Shown: piece after piece, positions 1-8,655 of the stretch
How the letters are laid out: every line of letters starts with the position of its first letter
Position numbering within the stretch: position 1 is the stretch's first letter
Notes under the pieces: model-generated
Told to the model about the DNA's origin: nothing
What the model saw: the letters and a program-made list of their open reading frames with translations, nothing else
Database searches by the model: none
Source: Candidatus Cryptobacteroides onthequi
GTDB lineage: Bacteria; Bacteroidota; Bacteroidia; Bacteroidales; UBA932
Assembly: GCA_018066125.1 (NCBI GenBank)
Contig: JAGHSA010000007.1
Location: 27,308 to 91,307 of the forward strand
Direction of reading: 5' to 3'
DNA length: 64,000 nucleotides
Position numbers and translations under genes: made by a program

Positions 1-205
1 TGATATCCAGGACCTGCGTCCTGAAAAATGCATACTCCTCATCAACACCGGCGGTGCACGCATCATGCGCGCCCGGGATGGACATCATGCATGCCGGCGT
101 GTCATCCGGCAGCTCACGCATCCACGAGCTGCGGTCATAACTGCCTGCGCCCGTGCAGGAAGTCACGAGCGCAAGAGCAGCAATCCATGTCAGGAAATGT
201 TTCAT
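1..205 (-). CDS. PI-PLC-like phospholipase lipoprotein, 5' end only
   Basis: Only the first 68 codons lie in the window; the gene runs off the left edge. The start is an ATG at 205-203, inside an ATGA overlap with the stop of the upstream phosphoesterase gene, so translation is probably coupled. Residues 1-17 form a lipoprotein signal ending in TSC, which predicts an outer-membrane or periplasmic lipoprotein. The segment SIPGAHDACTAG matches the first catalytic-histidine block of phosphatidylinositol-specific phospholipase C X domains, in which a His within a (P/S)GTHD-like motif acts in phosphodiester cleavage. Known family members cleave PI or GPI anchors, and some bacterial ones act on other glycerophosphodiesters. 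It is the fourth gene of an operon of phosphoesterases. The family call rests on one motif and the context; the second catalytic His lies outside the window. Confidence 0.6.
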   Translation of the reverse strand, partial: MKHFLTWIAALALVTSCTGAGSYDRSSWMRELPDDTPACMMSIPGAHDACTAGVDEEYAFFRTQVLDI

Positions 206-1641
206 TTGTGGAAGAAATACTCGGCCGGAATCTCGTGATGGCGGGTGTGATACTGGTCACGCCAGCCCAGTTTGCACCAGCAGCCTCTTCCATTGTAGGT
301 CTTCATGTACAGCTTGATCGGGTGGTAGCCCTTCTCGAGATTGACCTTGATCTGCACACGGCCATAATCTCTCTTGCTGATCTCCACATCGTCGATGACC
401 ACGATGCCCTCATCATTCATGGAGCTGTGAAGCGACCATGCACCAGTTTCAGGAATGTAGATATAGCCTTCCTGCACGGCGCCGTAGTCGCCTTCGCCCA
501 TGCGGTCGATCATCCTCGGTGTAGGAACCACCTCGGTGACGCCCTTTTTGGCAGTAGTCTCCATATCGCGCATTTCCTGTACTTCGGAATACATGGTGCG
601 GACAAGGCCCGGCTTCAGACCGGACACCTTTGTGGCAGGACGGAGCCTGAAATCCACAGGCACGTCGAAATGGATGTCATCCACGACAGAATCCACCTCC
701 CTGATCCATGTACGGAAGCCATAATCGCCTTCCTTGAGTTCGATCACTCTCGTGCCGTCGGCAGGGACATGGCCCTCGCCGCGCTTGAAGCAGCAGCGGC
801 CGTACACCGCAGCGATGCCGCCGATGCGGGCCACATAGTCGTTCTCGTGGTCATGTCCCACGAATATGCCATGCACGTCGCCGTTCTCCTCGAATGCCGC
901 CATGATGCCGGAATTGAGCTCACCCGGGCACTCAGGCTCTCCCCTGCTTCCACAGATGAGGCCTTCGGTATATGCCTCATAGAACTCATTCGTCGGGATA
1001 TGGAAGAATGCATATGAAGGCACAGGGATGTTGGCATTTGCCCTGGCAAATGCGCGGCTCTGCTCCACATACCAATGCACCTGGTCATGCGAGATCCAGC
1101 CATAATCCCAATGCGTGGCGACCTGGGAATAGTCGCCTGAATCCATGATATACAATACAGCAGCTGTCTTGCCTTCAGTGGAAGATGCCACTGTGAGCGC
1201 CATGTCGTCAAGGTAGCCGTCCTCAGTCAGGGTGTTGATGCACAGAGGGTCGTTCACAAAGCACTGCGGGAGGTCGAGGTCCGACAGCTGCTCCTCACGG
1301 TCATGATTGCCGTAAGCACATGCGAATGGTATTCCGCGGCTGTCGATCATGGAAAGGACCTTGTCCCACATGTCCCTGGTGCCGCAGCTTGTGATATTGT
1401 CACCGGTGAAAACTATGAGATCGGGCTTCTCGGCATCGATTACGGAGCCGATACGGTTCAGGACAAATGCAGTCTCCTCCTCGGCATTGCCTCGGCTGAT
1501 ATGCGTATCGGTGATCTGGACGATCTTGAATGTGCCGTCCGGACGGAACTTGAATGAGGCCGCTGCATGCTGCTTCTGCGGTGCTGAAGTGCATGAGAAA
1601 AGCACCGAGGCAGCGATCATTATGGCAAAAAGTCTTTTCAT
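202..1641 (-). CDS. calcineurin-like metallophosphoesterase lipoprotein with C-terminal PA14-like domain
   Basis: This 479-residue lipoprotein has a lipobox Cys at about residue 17. All signature blocks of the calcineurin-type metallophosphoesterase fold are present: DTH at 45-47, GDN at 80-82, GNHD at 111-114 and GHDH at 262-265. It should therefore be a working two-metal phosphomonoesterase or phosphodiesterase. Residues from about 340 to the end form a beta-rich module resembling PA14, which often binds glycans in secreted enzymes. It sits 1 base downstream of the GDPD/alkaline phosphatase gene and overlaps the next gene by 4 bases, so it belongs to one operon. The exact substrate cannot be read from the sequence. 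A phosphorylated sugar, inositol phosphate or nucleotide are all possible; the neighbouring alpha-mannosidases favour a phosphoglycan. Confidence 0.85.
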   Translation of the reverse strand: MKRLFAIMIAASVLFSCTSAPQKQHAAASFKFRPDGTFKIVQITDTHISRGNAEEETAFVLNRIGSVIDAEKPDLIVFTGDNITSCGTRDMWDKVLSMIDSRGIPFACAYGNHDREEQLSDLDLPQCFVNDPLCINTLTEDGYLDDMALTVASSTEGKTAAVLYIMDSGDYSQVATHWDYGWISHDQVHWYVEQSRAFARANANIPVPSYAFFHIPTNEFYEAYTEGLICGSRGEPECPGELNSGIMAAFEENGDVHGIFVGHDHENDYVARIGGIAAVYGRCCFKRGEGHVPADGTRVIELKEGDYGFRTWIREVDSVVDDIHFDVPVDFRLRPATKVSGLKPGLVRTMYSEVQEMRDMETTAKKGVTEVVPTPRMIDRMGEGDYGAVQEGYIYIPETGAWSLHSSMNDEGIVVIDDVEISKRDYGRVQIKVNLEKGYHPIKLYMKTYNGRGCWCKLGWRDQYHTRHHEIPAEYFFHK

Positions 1642-1642
1642 A

Positions 1643-3589
1643 TCACTTGCAGATTTCCTTTATCCTGTTTGCAATGTCTTTCTGATAGTAGCGGCCGATG
1701 AAGTTGGCTGCGCCCGGTCCGTACGAGAGAACGATCGGATATACAGGGGTATGGTCGTTGGAAAGATAATAACCTGTCACGCGTCCGGTGGCATTGTCTC
1801 CATCCACCAGGATAAGCGCGCCGCACTCATGGTCGGCTGTGACGATCACGAGAGTCTCGCCGTTGGAGTCAGCGAACTTGAGTGCCTCTGCGACAGCCAT
1901 GTCGAAGCTGAGGGTCTCCATGATGGATCCCGGAAGGCAGCGTGAGTGGCCTGCGTAGTCGATCTTGGCACCCTCGACCATCATGAAGAAGCCGTCCTCG
2001 TCCGCGTTGGAGAGCTTGGCGATGGCGCGGCGTGTGGCATCAGCCAGAAGGCCGATGTTGTCCACTGTGGCAGCCTCATCCATCTCCTCGTCGATGCAGA
2101 CGACCTTCTTGGCGCTGTCGTCGATCTCAGACACCTTGCGGATGAAATCATATCCGCGGGCATTGAGCTCTTTCGGCATATCCAGACCATCATGACGGCG
2201 GGTGGTCATGTCCTTGATGCCGCTGCCGGCAAGCACGGTGAGCTTTCCCTCGAGAAGACCGCGTGTGATGATGTCAGAGCTGTCTCTCTCCACACAGTGG
2301 CCGAAGAATGCTGCAGGGGTAGCATCATCCATGTCTCCGAGAGTCACGACTCCGCATGCCTTTCCCTTGTCATAGAAATAGTCGGTCAGAGATGGCACAG
2401 GATCTCCGTCCCATGTCGCGGCGATGTGCCTGTTGCTGTGAAGGACACCGGTCGCGAGAGCGCTTCCCGATGCGGCGGAATCGGTGGTGAATGCATCCTC
2501 AGATGAGTTGTTGACCATACCCATATAGCGCATGTTCATCATCGAGAGACCGAAATTGGCGCGGTCGGCGGCAATCATCTGCATGATGCCCATGCCGTCG
2601 CCGACCATGAGGATCACGTTCTTGACCGGCTTGTCTGCAGCACCGTCATTGAGGTAAGATGGTGTATAGATCTCGACTGGAGCCTTGAGCTGAAGCTTCT
2701 CATTCTTGAAGCCGGCAAAGTCGCGGGTGATCTTGTCAAGGGCGCTTGTGCGGGTGACGCCTGCCTTGACAGGACCGGACTCGCCCAGGATGGTATAGTT
2801 CTGATTGTGCCAGTCCCTGAGGAATTCGGCGCACTTGGCAGGATTGTCAGTGTTGATATAGTCGATGCCGAAATTCACCCATGTGTACCAGCTGGTGACA
2901 GTGTCCGGGCCGCCCCAGAAACGGATAGGCTTTCCGAGTGCGTGCGCCTTGGCGATGGCTTCCTTGACCTTGAGTTCCTCTTCGTAAACAAGCGTACCCT
3001 TGCCGTTCCAGTGAGAGTAATCTCCGAAGTACTCACTGAACTCAGCGACCCTTTCAAGCTGCGCCGGGGTATATTCCTTGTCCAGATTGGCATCAAACAT
3101 GATGAATGACGGATACTTGTCAAAATCCTGCGGAGCCGGAACATTACCTGTCATGATCACCTGGCAGGCATGAGGATTGACATTCTTGTCAAATACCTCA
3201 GGATACTTCTTCAACTTCTTGACGAGCGCCTTCATGAAGGCTTCGGTATCATCGGACTTGATGTCGATCATGAGCTGAAGCTCGCGATTCGCATCGTCAT
3301 TCCATGCATGACCACCGTTCTGTCGGAACACGGTCACGATAGGTTCGAGGTAGAACTTGTCGAATGACTGATTGTAGCGGAAATCGTCCCTGGTATGACC
3401 TACGAGGAACTTGGAGCCGCCCACATAGAACATGTCGCACTCGACAGTACGCACCTTCTGTGAATATGCAAGCCAGAACGGAGCCTGCTGAGCATAGTCA
3501 TTGTGGGAATGGATCAGGACTGGATACTGGGCCTGAGCGGAAATGCAGAGGCTGAGAGCCAGAAGTGAGGTTATGATAAGCTTCTTCAT
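1643..3589 (-). CDS. fusion of GDPD-like phosphodiesterase and PhoA-type alkaline phosphatase
   Basis: This 648-residue protein has an N-terminal signal peptide (cleavage near AQAQ, residue 18-21) and two catalytic halves. Residues about 22-265 resemble glycerophosphodiester phosphodiesterase or PI-PLC-like TIM barrels: HSHND at 27-31 and ECD at 50-52 match the catalytic His and metal-binding acids. Residues about 320-648 are an alkaline phosphatase: VGDGMG for the metal site, TDSAAS around residue 370 with the phosphorylated Ser, and TADHECG near residue 585. Such a fusion would cleave a phosphodiester and then remove the exposed phosphate in the periplasm. It lies between two other phosphoesterase genes with gaps of 1 and 12 bases. 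The domain assignment is firm; that the halves act on the same substrate in sequence is inference. Confidence 0.85.
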   Translation of the reverse strand: MKKLIITSLLALSLCISAQAQYPVLIHSHNDYAQQAPFWLAYSQKVRTVECDMFYVGGSKFLVGHTRDDFRYNQSFDKFYLEPIVTVFRQNGGHAWNDDANRELQLMIDIKSDDTEAFMKALVKKLKKYPEVFDKNVNPHACQVIMTGNVPAPQDFDKYPSFIMFDANLDKEYTPAQLERVAEFSEYFGDYSHWNGKGTLVYEEELKVKEAIAKAHALGKPIRFWGGPDTVTSWYTWVNFGIDYINTDNPAKCAEFLRDWHNQNYTILGESGPVKAGVTRTSALDKITRDFAGFKNEKLQLKAPVEIYTPSYLNDGAADKPVKNVILMVGDGMGIMQMIAADRANFGLSMMNMRYMGMVNNSSEDAFTTDSAASGSALATGVLHSNRHIAATWDGDPVPSLTDYFYDKGKACGVVTLGDMDDATPAAFFGHCVERDSSDIITRGLLEGKLTVLAGSGIKDMTTRRHDGLDMPKELNARGYDFIRKVSEIDDSAKKVVCIDEEMDEAATVDNIGLLADATRRAIAKLSNADEDGFFMMVEGAKIDYAGHSRCLPGSIMETLSFDMAVAEALKFADSNGETLVIVTADHECGALILVDGDNATGRVTGYYLSNDHTPVYPIVLSYGPGAANFIGRYYQKDIANRIKEICK

Positions 3590-3601
3590 ATGGATTTCGT
3601 A

Positions 3602-5212
3602 CTATTTTTCAAGATCCTTAGGGAGAACAGGACGGAACGGAGCATCACCAAGTGCGAACTCGAGAGAGAGTTCCTGACCGTCTGTATCCTCGAAATACTC
3701 GACTTTGATGATATGTGAACCCTTGTCGAGCTGGATGGTGCCGACCACTGGGTTGAATGAGTGCGAACCGTCATTGTCAGCCACGCACTTGTTGTCGATG
3801 ATGAGTCTTGAGCCATCATCAGAAGAGAGTCTGAACCTGTAGGTACCGGCCTCGGCAATCTTGAGGTTAGAGCTGAAGATGGCTGCAAAGTGATCCTCTG
3901 ACCTTACCACAGGAAGCTCTACAAGCGAGAAGTCGGAAACATATCCCACTGCATCCGCACGGCCGAACTTGGTGAAGTCAGGAAGCTGCTGTGAAGGATA
4001 ATCCTTGTAAAGCTTATACTGGACAGCCGCCTCGTTGACATCAACCTTTGTAGAAAGGAAGTTTGATGCCACCTCGCTGTAGTTGCCGTTCTTGTATGTA
4101 ACAGCCTGCACTACACATGCCTCAGGAAGGGTGAAAGGTCCTTCGTATCTGGTTGACTGGCATGTAGGCACCGTGCCGTCGAGAGTATAGTAGATCTCCG
4201 CGCCATCGATATCAGCGGTGATGCTGACGCTCTGGCCTGGATCCACGACGCCCTTGAATGGATGTACGAGAGGAGTAGGCACATAGCATACATCTGTCTT
4301 AGGCTCGAATGCCTGCATCATGAACTTGCCCCTGCACTCGTCAGGAAGCTTCACACCGAGAAGACCGGCGATGGTGGCCGCGTTGTCATAGATCATGTTT
4401 GCATGCTCCATGACCTTGCCCTTGGTGACGCCCTTTCCATACATGATGACAGGGATTCTGAGTTCTGCCATAGAGTCACCGCCGTGGCCATAATTGAGAC
4501 CGCCGTGATCCGCTGTGATGATGATGACTGCATCATCGAGCATCTTCCTGGACTCAAGTTCCTTGAGGAACTCGCCTACGCGCTCGTCCATACGGTGTAC
4601 GCAGTCGAAGAATCCCTGATTCTCGTGGCCATAGGAGTGACCTGCATGGTCTGTGGCATCGATAGAGACGAAGAGAAGGTCTGGCTCGTTCTCGAGATAT
4701 GATGCGAACGCAGCGTCAAGTACCTGCTCGGCATCATAGCTGGCGCCATTGCCGGAGCACAAAGTCTTGTCGAACACGCTCATGTCATACATTCTGGTCT
4801 CAGCGCCCCACTCGATATATGCTTCCATGCGTGCACCCGGCTTCTGCTCGCGTATGCAGTCGAAGACGGTAGGGAAAATGCCTATCTTGTTCTTAGCCGA
4901 AGGGCTGATGGTATAGCTGTCTCTCTCCCAGTCGTTGGATGTGATGCCGGTCATCTCCAGAGGAGCTCCGCACACCATGCTCATCCAGTTCTGGCTGCTT
5001 GATGTCTCACGGCAGCACCTGGTGTCGAGGGACACTGCACCGTTTGCGATCATATAGTTGAACGTAGGAGTCTCGGCTCTCTGGATACCGATTGCGCTCA
5101 TCGCGTCAAAACCCAGAAAAATGACATGCTTTGCCCTTGGGGTCTTGTCCTGGCAGCATCCTGACACGATGATGGCCGCAGCTGCCATAACAGAAAAAAA
5201 TATCTTCTTCAT
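3602..5212 (-). CDS. alkaline-phosphatase-superfamily phosphodiesterase with chitobiase-type and PA14 modules
   Basis: The chosen ATG at 5212-5210 opens a clean lipoprotein signal (MKKIFFSVMAAAAIIVSGC); an in-frame extension upstream has no signal character. Residues about 25-320 belong to the type I phosphodiesterase/nucleotide pyrophosphatase branch of the alkaline phosphatase superfamily: FLGFDAMSA with a metal Asp, a Ser in the SQNWMSM segment as likely nucleophile, then DATDHAGHSYGH and TADHGG for metal ligands. A chitobiase/beta-hexosaminidase C-terminal-type module (AEIYYTLDGTVPT, from about residue 332) and a PA14 domain (about 405-530) follow. These modules are common on glycan-active enzymes, so the target is probably a phosphate on a carbohydrate. 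It is the first gene of the phosphoesterase operon, downstream of the tandem repeat at 5280-5310. A related module pair ends the GH92 enzyme at 8652-11597. Confidence 0.82.
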   Translation of the reverse strand: MKKIFFSVMAAAAIIVSGCCQDKTPRAKHVIFLGFDAMSAIGIQRAETPTFNYMIANGAVSLDTRCCRETSSSQNWMSMVCGAPLEMTGITSNDWERDSYTISPSAKNKIGIFPTVFDCIREQKPGARMEAYIEWGAETRMYDMSVFDKTLCSGNGASYDAEQVLDAAFASYLENEPDLLFVSIDATDHAGHSYGHENQGFFDCVHRMDERVGEFLKELESRKMLDDAVIIITADHGGLNYGHGGDSMAELRIPVIMYGKGVTKGKVMEHANMIYDNAATIAGLLGVKLPDECRGKFMMQAFEPKTDVCYVPTPLVHPFKGVVDPGQSVSITADIDGAEIYYTLDGTVPTCQSTRYEGPFTLPEACVVQAVTYKNGNYSEVASNFLSTKVDVNEAAVQYKLYKDYPSQQLPDFTKFGRADAVGYVSDFSLVELPVVRSEDHFAAIFSSNLKIAEAGTYRFRLSSDDGSRLIIDNKCVADNDGSHSFNPVVGTIQLDKGSHIIKVEYFEDTDGQELSLEFALGDAPFRPVLPKDLEK

Positions 5213-5279
5213 ATTCTTATAGTTTGTATTATTCTCGATTCTTTCAAATTTCGTGAAAAACAAATACATACCCTACGCA

Positions 5280-5310
5280 TTGTGCGAAAGATTAATCCCA
5301 TTTTGCGCAA
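5280..5310 (-). promoter_or_regulatory. tandem 21-bp direct-repeat operator (site D)
   Basis: On the plus strand, two GCG-cored half-sites lie 21 bases apart: TTGTGCGAAAG with core at 5284 and ATTTTGCGCAACA with core at 5305. The cores are 72 and 93 bases before the start codon of the phosphoesterase operon. Four more pairs with the same spacing precede the other transcription units of this locus. Two helical turns between direct repeats is typical of AraC-family binding sites. The protein that binds is inferred to be the regulator at 22928-24103. Confidence 0.6.
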
Positions 5311-5311
5311 C

Positions 5312-5341
5312 AAAAAAAAGCACCCGGACAGAGCCGGGTGC
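5312..5341 (-). terminator. Rho-independent terminator of the ROK-GH92 operon
   Basis: On the minus strand, a perfect 8-base-pair stem GCACCCGG/CCGGGTGC (5341-5334 and 5327-5320) with a 6-base loop is followed directly by eight T residues. It lies 54 bases after the stop codon of the GH92 fusion gene. It separates that operon from the phosphoesterase operon that starts at 5212. Confidence 0.9.
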
Positions 5342-5394
5342 ACGATGGGTTACACACTATTCAACCAATACCATTACCCACGCATTATCTTTTT

Positions 5395-8300
5395 TCAGTT
5401 TTTCAACTTTCCTGCAGCTTCTCCCGCTATCCTGAGATAGATATCTGCGGGAACGCCGTCCTCAAGAGGGGCGAAAAGGCCGTCGAACGGAGACACTGGA
5501 ACATCACGTGCTATCTTGTAGATGGCGGTGCCTTCATTCACCTCGTCGAACATGGCGAAATAAAGACTCTTGACGCCAGCCTTCAGATAGGCATCGATCT
5601 GCGTCTGCATGAAAGCGCCACCCAGGCGGTCCACGTTGTCGTCATGCACCTGACCGCGGGCATGTGCCCATCCGAATCCAGGCCATACATTCGGCGCGAA
5701 ATCGATTCCATTTGCGTTGCACCATGCCAGATCATCGGCGCAGATCTTGACGAATTCATCCACATCGCTGTTTTCACAGCGTCCCACATACCAAGGCATG
5801 ATGATATCCGCCTGCTTGATGAATTCGATGAGTCTCTCCGGCTGGAAGACATCGCGGCCGCCCTCGCGCCAATAGGTCGGCACGCCAAGCATGAGGCTGT
5901 ATCCCCTGTCCTTGATGCCGTCTATGATGGACTGGACATGATCCATGTAGTATTCCGGCCTGTCGATGAAGCCCACACCCCATACTACGACAAGCGGCTT
6001 GCCGTTGTGCCACAGATATGACGGTCTTGCCTTGTGGTCGAAAAGATTGTATCTGGCATTCAGTTCATCGAGATCATCCAGGAGTATTTTATCCATGGTG
6101 CCATTCTCACCTCCAGAAAGGTCGTACATGATGCAGATAGCCCTGTCGTAACGCTCCGCACATGACATGGCATTATCCATGACCTTCATATAATGGTCTC
6201 TGCCGATATTGGGCACGAACCTCTGCATGAATACGCCGTCCAGACCATATTCCTTCATCCAGCGGAAATGGACGTCCACCGTACTGTAGTCGGCGGGAAG
6301 AGGAAGCTTGAGGTTGCTTCCGTCGGAAAGCTTAACCGGGACCTCATGGGCATCAGGGTATTCTGTGGCATCCGGGAGCAAAGAGACTCTCGCGCCGACA
6401 TTATCAACGTCAATGTATGATGAGACTGACGTGAACCAGCCCTGATAACCGGCCATGGCAAGCCCTCTGTATGAATCGTAGCTGATTGAAGATCCGACAC
6501 CCCACTCCTTGTTCGGGAGAGGTCCCATCTCAAGCTCCAGCACAGCTCCGGCCAGTATCGCCTCATGGCTGATCACAGGCTCATTCAACGGCTTTCCGTT
6601 GAGTCTGGCCGACTGGATATACTTGTTGTCGTCGGATACATTGTGAGCCTTGACCTCGAAGGTGTTGCCGTTGAACATATGGATCTTGACATCCTCGAAT
6701 ACAGGGCTTCCTATGCTGTATTCCGCCTTTCCAGGTGTGACAGGAAAGAATCCCATCTGGGAGAACACCACAAACGAAGTCATACCTCCGCCGTCCTCAT
6801 CGCCCGGCATGCCCATGTAGTCATTGCGGAACCAGGTCTTGAGCATCTGGCGTATGCGTTTCTGGGTCTTCCATGGAGCACCTGCATAGTTGTAGAGATA
6901 CGGCACGTGAAGTGACGGTTCATTTCCCATGGAGAACTGCCCAACGTTGCCGGTATGATCCGGCATCTTGGCATAGAAGTCATATTTGTCCATCCCAAGA
7001 GGCTCGGCGAACATGCTGTCCAGCTGAGCGACAAAGCGCTCGTCGCCGCCCATGAGAGAGATCAGGTCATATACATTGTGCTGGACGTCCCAGCGGTAGA
7101 CCCATGCATTATTCTCGTCATAATACTCGCGGGCACCCATCCCTCCAGGGAAATTGTAGTCGAAAGGCTCGATGAATGCGCCCCTGCTGTCCTTGGGATG
7201 GAAGAATCCGGTCTCGCGGTTGAAAAGATTGCGGTAGTCGAAGGAATGCCTGAAAAAGTATTCCTGATCCTCCAGATGACCTGCGGCTCCGGCAAGGCGT
7301 GATGCTGCCCAGCAGTCGTATGATGTACCGGTCGTGACCGGTATCGGCTGTCTGTTCTCAAATCCGTGCACATTCGGGTCGGTCTCCTTCTCCCCTTCCC
7401 TGAGGGCAGGAAGATAGCCATGAGACCAGTAGAACTGATCCAGAATGCCGGCTTCCGCATTGCTCCAAGGCACTACGGTGCGGCCACGGAGACTGCGTGC
7501 TGCAGCTTCTGCAGCCTTATCCACGTCTATGTCGAGGCCCTTGGCCTGGGCATCTGCCAGAGACACTATGCCATGGCAGCAGTTCATTGCCCTGCCGGCA
7601 CCGCCGACGCCCGGGAAGCATGGCAGCCACCCGTGAGGATTCTCGTCTGACATCCTGAGGTATGACGCCAGGACTGCCTCCTCGAGAGGAGCGTCCACAA
7701 TGGTGCGGAGCGGATGAGCCGAGTGATATGTATCCCAGAGCCAGTCATCGGTATAGTATGGCACGCCGCCGTCGTCATGGATCTGATTGTCCTCGCCGCT
7801 CCAGTAGCGTCCATCTTCACTTATGCAGACCGGTCTCTCGAGCGTGTGATAATACGAGGTATAGAATACTGTCATGTCATCACTGCTGCCGCCCTGCACC
7901 TCGATGCGTCCGAGTGCATCATTCCATATCCTGCGTCCCTGAGCCATCAGAGGCTCGACATCATAGCTGTCTATCTCGCGCGCAAGATTGGCGGCAGCCT
8001 GATCCTCGCTGATCAGAGAGACACCGTAGCGCACGCGTACATCCGGTCCGGCGAATGCCAGGGAAACCGTCCCGTCAGATGCCTGACAGGCAGAATCCGG
8101 GGTCTGCTCGAACTCAAGATACACATATGCCCTGGTAGCGGCACTGACACGCTGGAAACCCTTGACGATGTTGCCGGATGCTGTCATCACGCCGTTCGCA
8201 GCATTCACGGTCATGACTACAGGACGGTTATCCCTGGAATGGATATCGTACAGAGCCGACTGGTGTGAAGCCGAGAATCTCACGTTCAGAGTGGATTCAG

Positions 8301-8655
8301 CAAGCTCAGCCTCATAGCTGTATGGGGTGATATGCTCATTGTCGTGACTGAGCTTAAGCTCCGGGAAGCCGAGATACAGCTCCGACTCGGCACGATGGCT
8401 TGTCACAAACAGAGGAAGACCCGCAAGATACTCATCAGTGATCTGCCTGCGCATCGGGAATACCCTCATCATGGAATGAGGAAGTCCGACGGTAGGATGG
8501 ACAGGCACCAGAAGGTGGCTGATATTGCCGACATACGTGTTCACATAGTCCACAGGCTCGAGCCTTTCCTCATTCGGAAGGCAGCCTGAGGCACATGACA
8601 GTACTGCAGCCAGGATTGCCGCAGAGAATATTTTCATCGCAGAGTCTTTCATCAT
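5395..8655 (-). CDS. GH92 alpha-mannosidase fused to a GH71/99-like domain
   Basis: This 1086-residue lipoprotein (lipobox LSCASGC) joins two glycoside hydrolase modules. Residues about 30-730 are GH92: DENNAWVYRW matches the region of the general acid Glu, GNEPSLHVPYLY is the calcium/substrate loop, and GDEDGGGMTSF replaces the usual GNEDxGQMSxW loop of the family. From about residue 736, GYQGWF opens a module of the GH71/99-like type (VDVHFRWMKEYGLDGVFMQR, IMPWYVGR), related to endo-acting alpha-mannanases and alpha-1,3-glucanases. GH92 enzymes are calcium-dependent exo-alpha-mannosidases, so the fusion may couple endo and exo cleavage of an alpha-mannoside. The gene starts in an ATGA overlap with the preceding GH92 gene; MKIFSAA at 8637 is an alternative start. 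The altered GH92 loop makes its activity less certain. Confidence 0.82.
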   Translation of the reverse strand: MMKDSAMKIFSAAILAAVLSCASGCLPNEERLEPVDYVNTYVGNISHLLVPVHPTVGLPHSMMRVFPMRRQITDEYLAGLPLFVTSHRAESELYLGFPELKLSHDNEHITPYSYEAELAESTLNVRFSASHQSALYDIHSRDNRPVVMTVNAANGVMTASGNIVKGFQRVSAATRAYVYLEFEQTPDSACQASDGTVSLAFAGPDVRVRYGVSLISEDQAAANLAREIDSYDVEPLMAQGRRIWNDALGRIEVQGGSSDDMTVFYTSYYHTLERPVCISEDGRYWSGEDNQIHDDGGVPYYTDDWLWDTYHSAHPLRTIVDAPLEEAVLASYLRMSDENPHGWLPCFPGVGGAGRAMNCCHGIVSLADAQAKGLDIDVDKAAEAAARSLRGRTVVPWSNAEAGILDQFYWSHGYLPALREGEKETDPNVHGFENRQPIPVTTGTSYDCWAASRLAGAAGHLEDQEYFFRHSFDYRNLFNRETGFFHPKDSRGAFIEPFDYNFPGGMGAREYYDENNAWVYRWDVQHNVYDLISLMGGDERFVAQLDSMFAEPLGMDKYDFYAKMPDHTGNVGQFSMGNEPSLHVPYLYNYAGAPWKTQKRIRQMLKTWFRNDYMGMPGDEDGGGMTSFVVFSQMGFFPVTPGKAEYSIGSPVFEDVKIHMFNGNTFEVKAHNVSDDNKYIQSARLNGKPLNEPVISHEAILAGAVLELEMGPLPNKEWGVGSSISYDSYRGLAMAGYQGWFTSVSSYIDVDNVGARVSLLPDATEYPDAHEVPVKLSDGSNLKLPLPADYSTVDVHFRWMKEYGLDGVFMQRFVPNIGRDHYMKVMDNAMSCAERYDRAICIMYDLSGGENGTMDKILLDDLDELNARYNLFDHKARPSYLWHNGKPLVVVWGVGFIDRPEYYMDHVQSIIDGIKDRGYSLMLGVPTYWREGGRDVFQPERLIEFIKQADIIMPWYVGRCENSDVDEFVKICADDLAWCNANGIDFAPNVWPGFGWAHARGQVHDDNVDRLGGAFMQTQIDAYLKAGVKSLYFAMFDEVNEGTAIYKIARDVPVSPFDGLFAPLEDGVPADIYLRIAGEAAGKLKN

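Noticed and set aside
28..1017. 329-residue plus-strand ORF at the left edge
   Set aside because: It is antisense to the phosphoesterase and PI-PLC genes, which have clear catalytic motifs; its product is low-complexity and His/Ala-rich.
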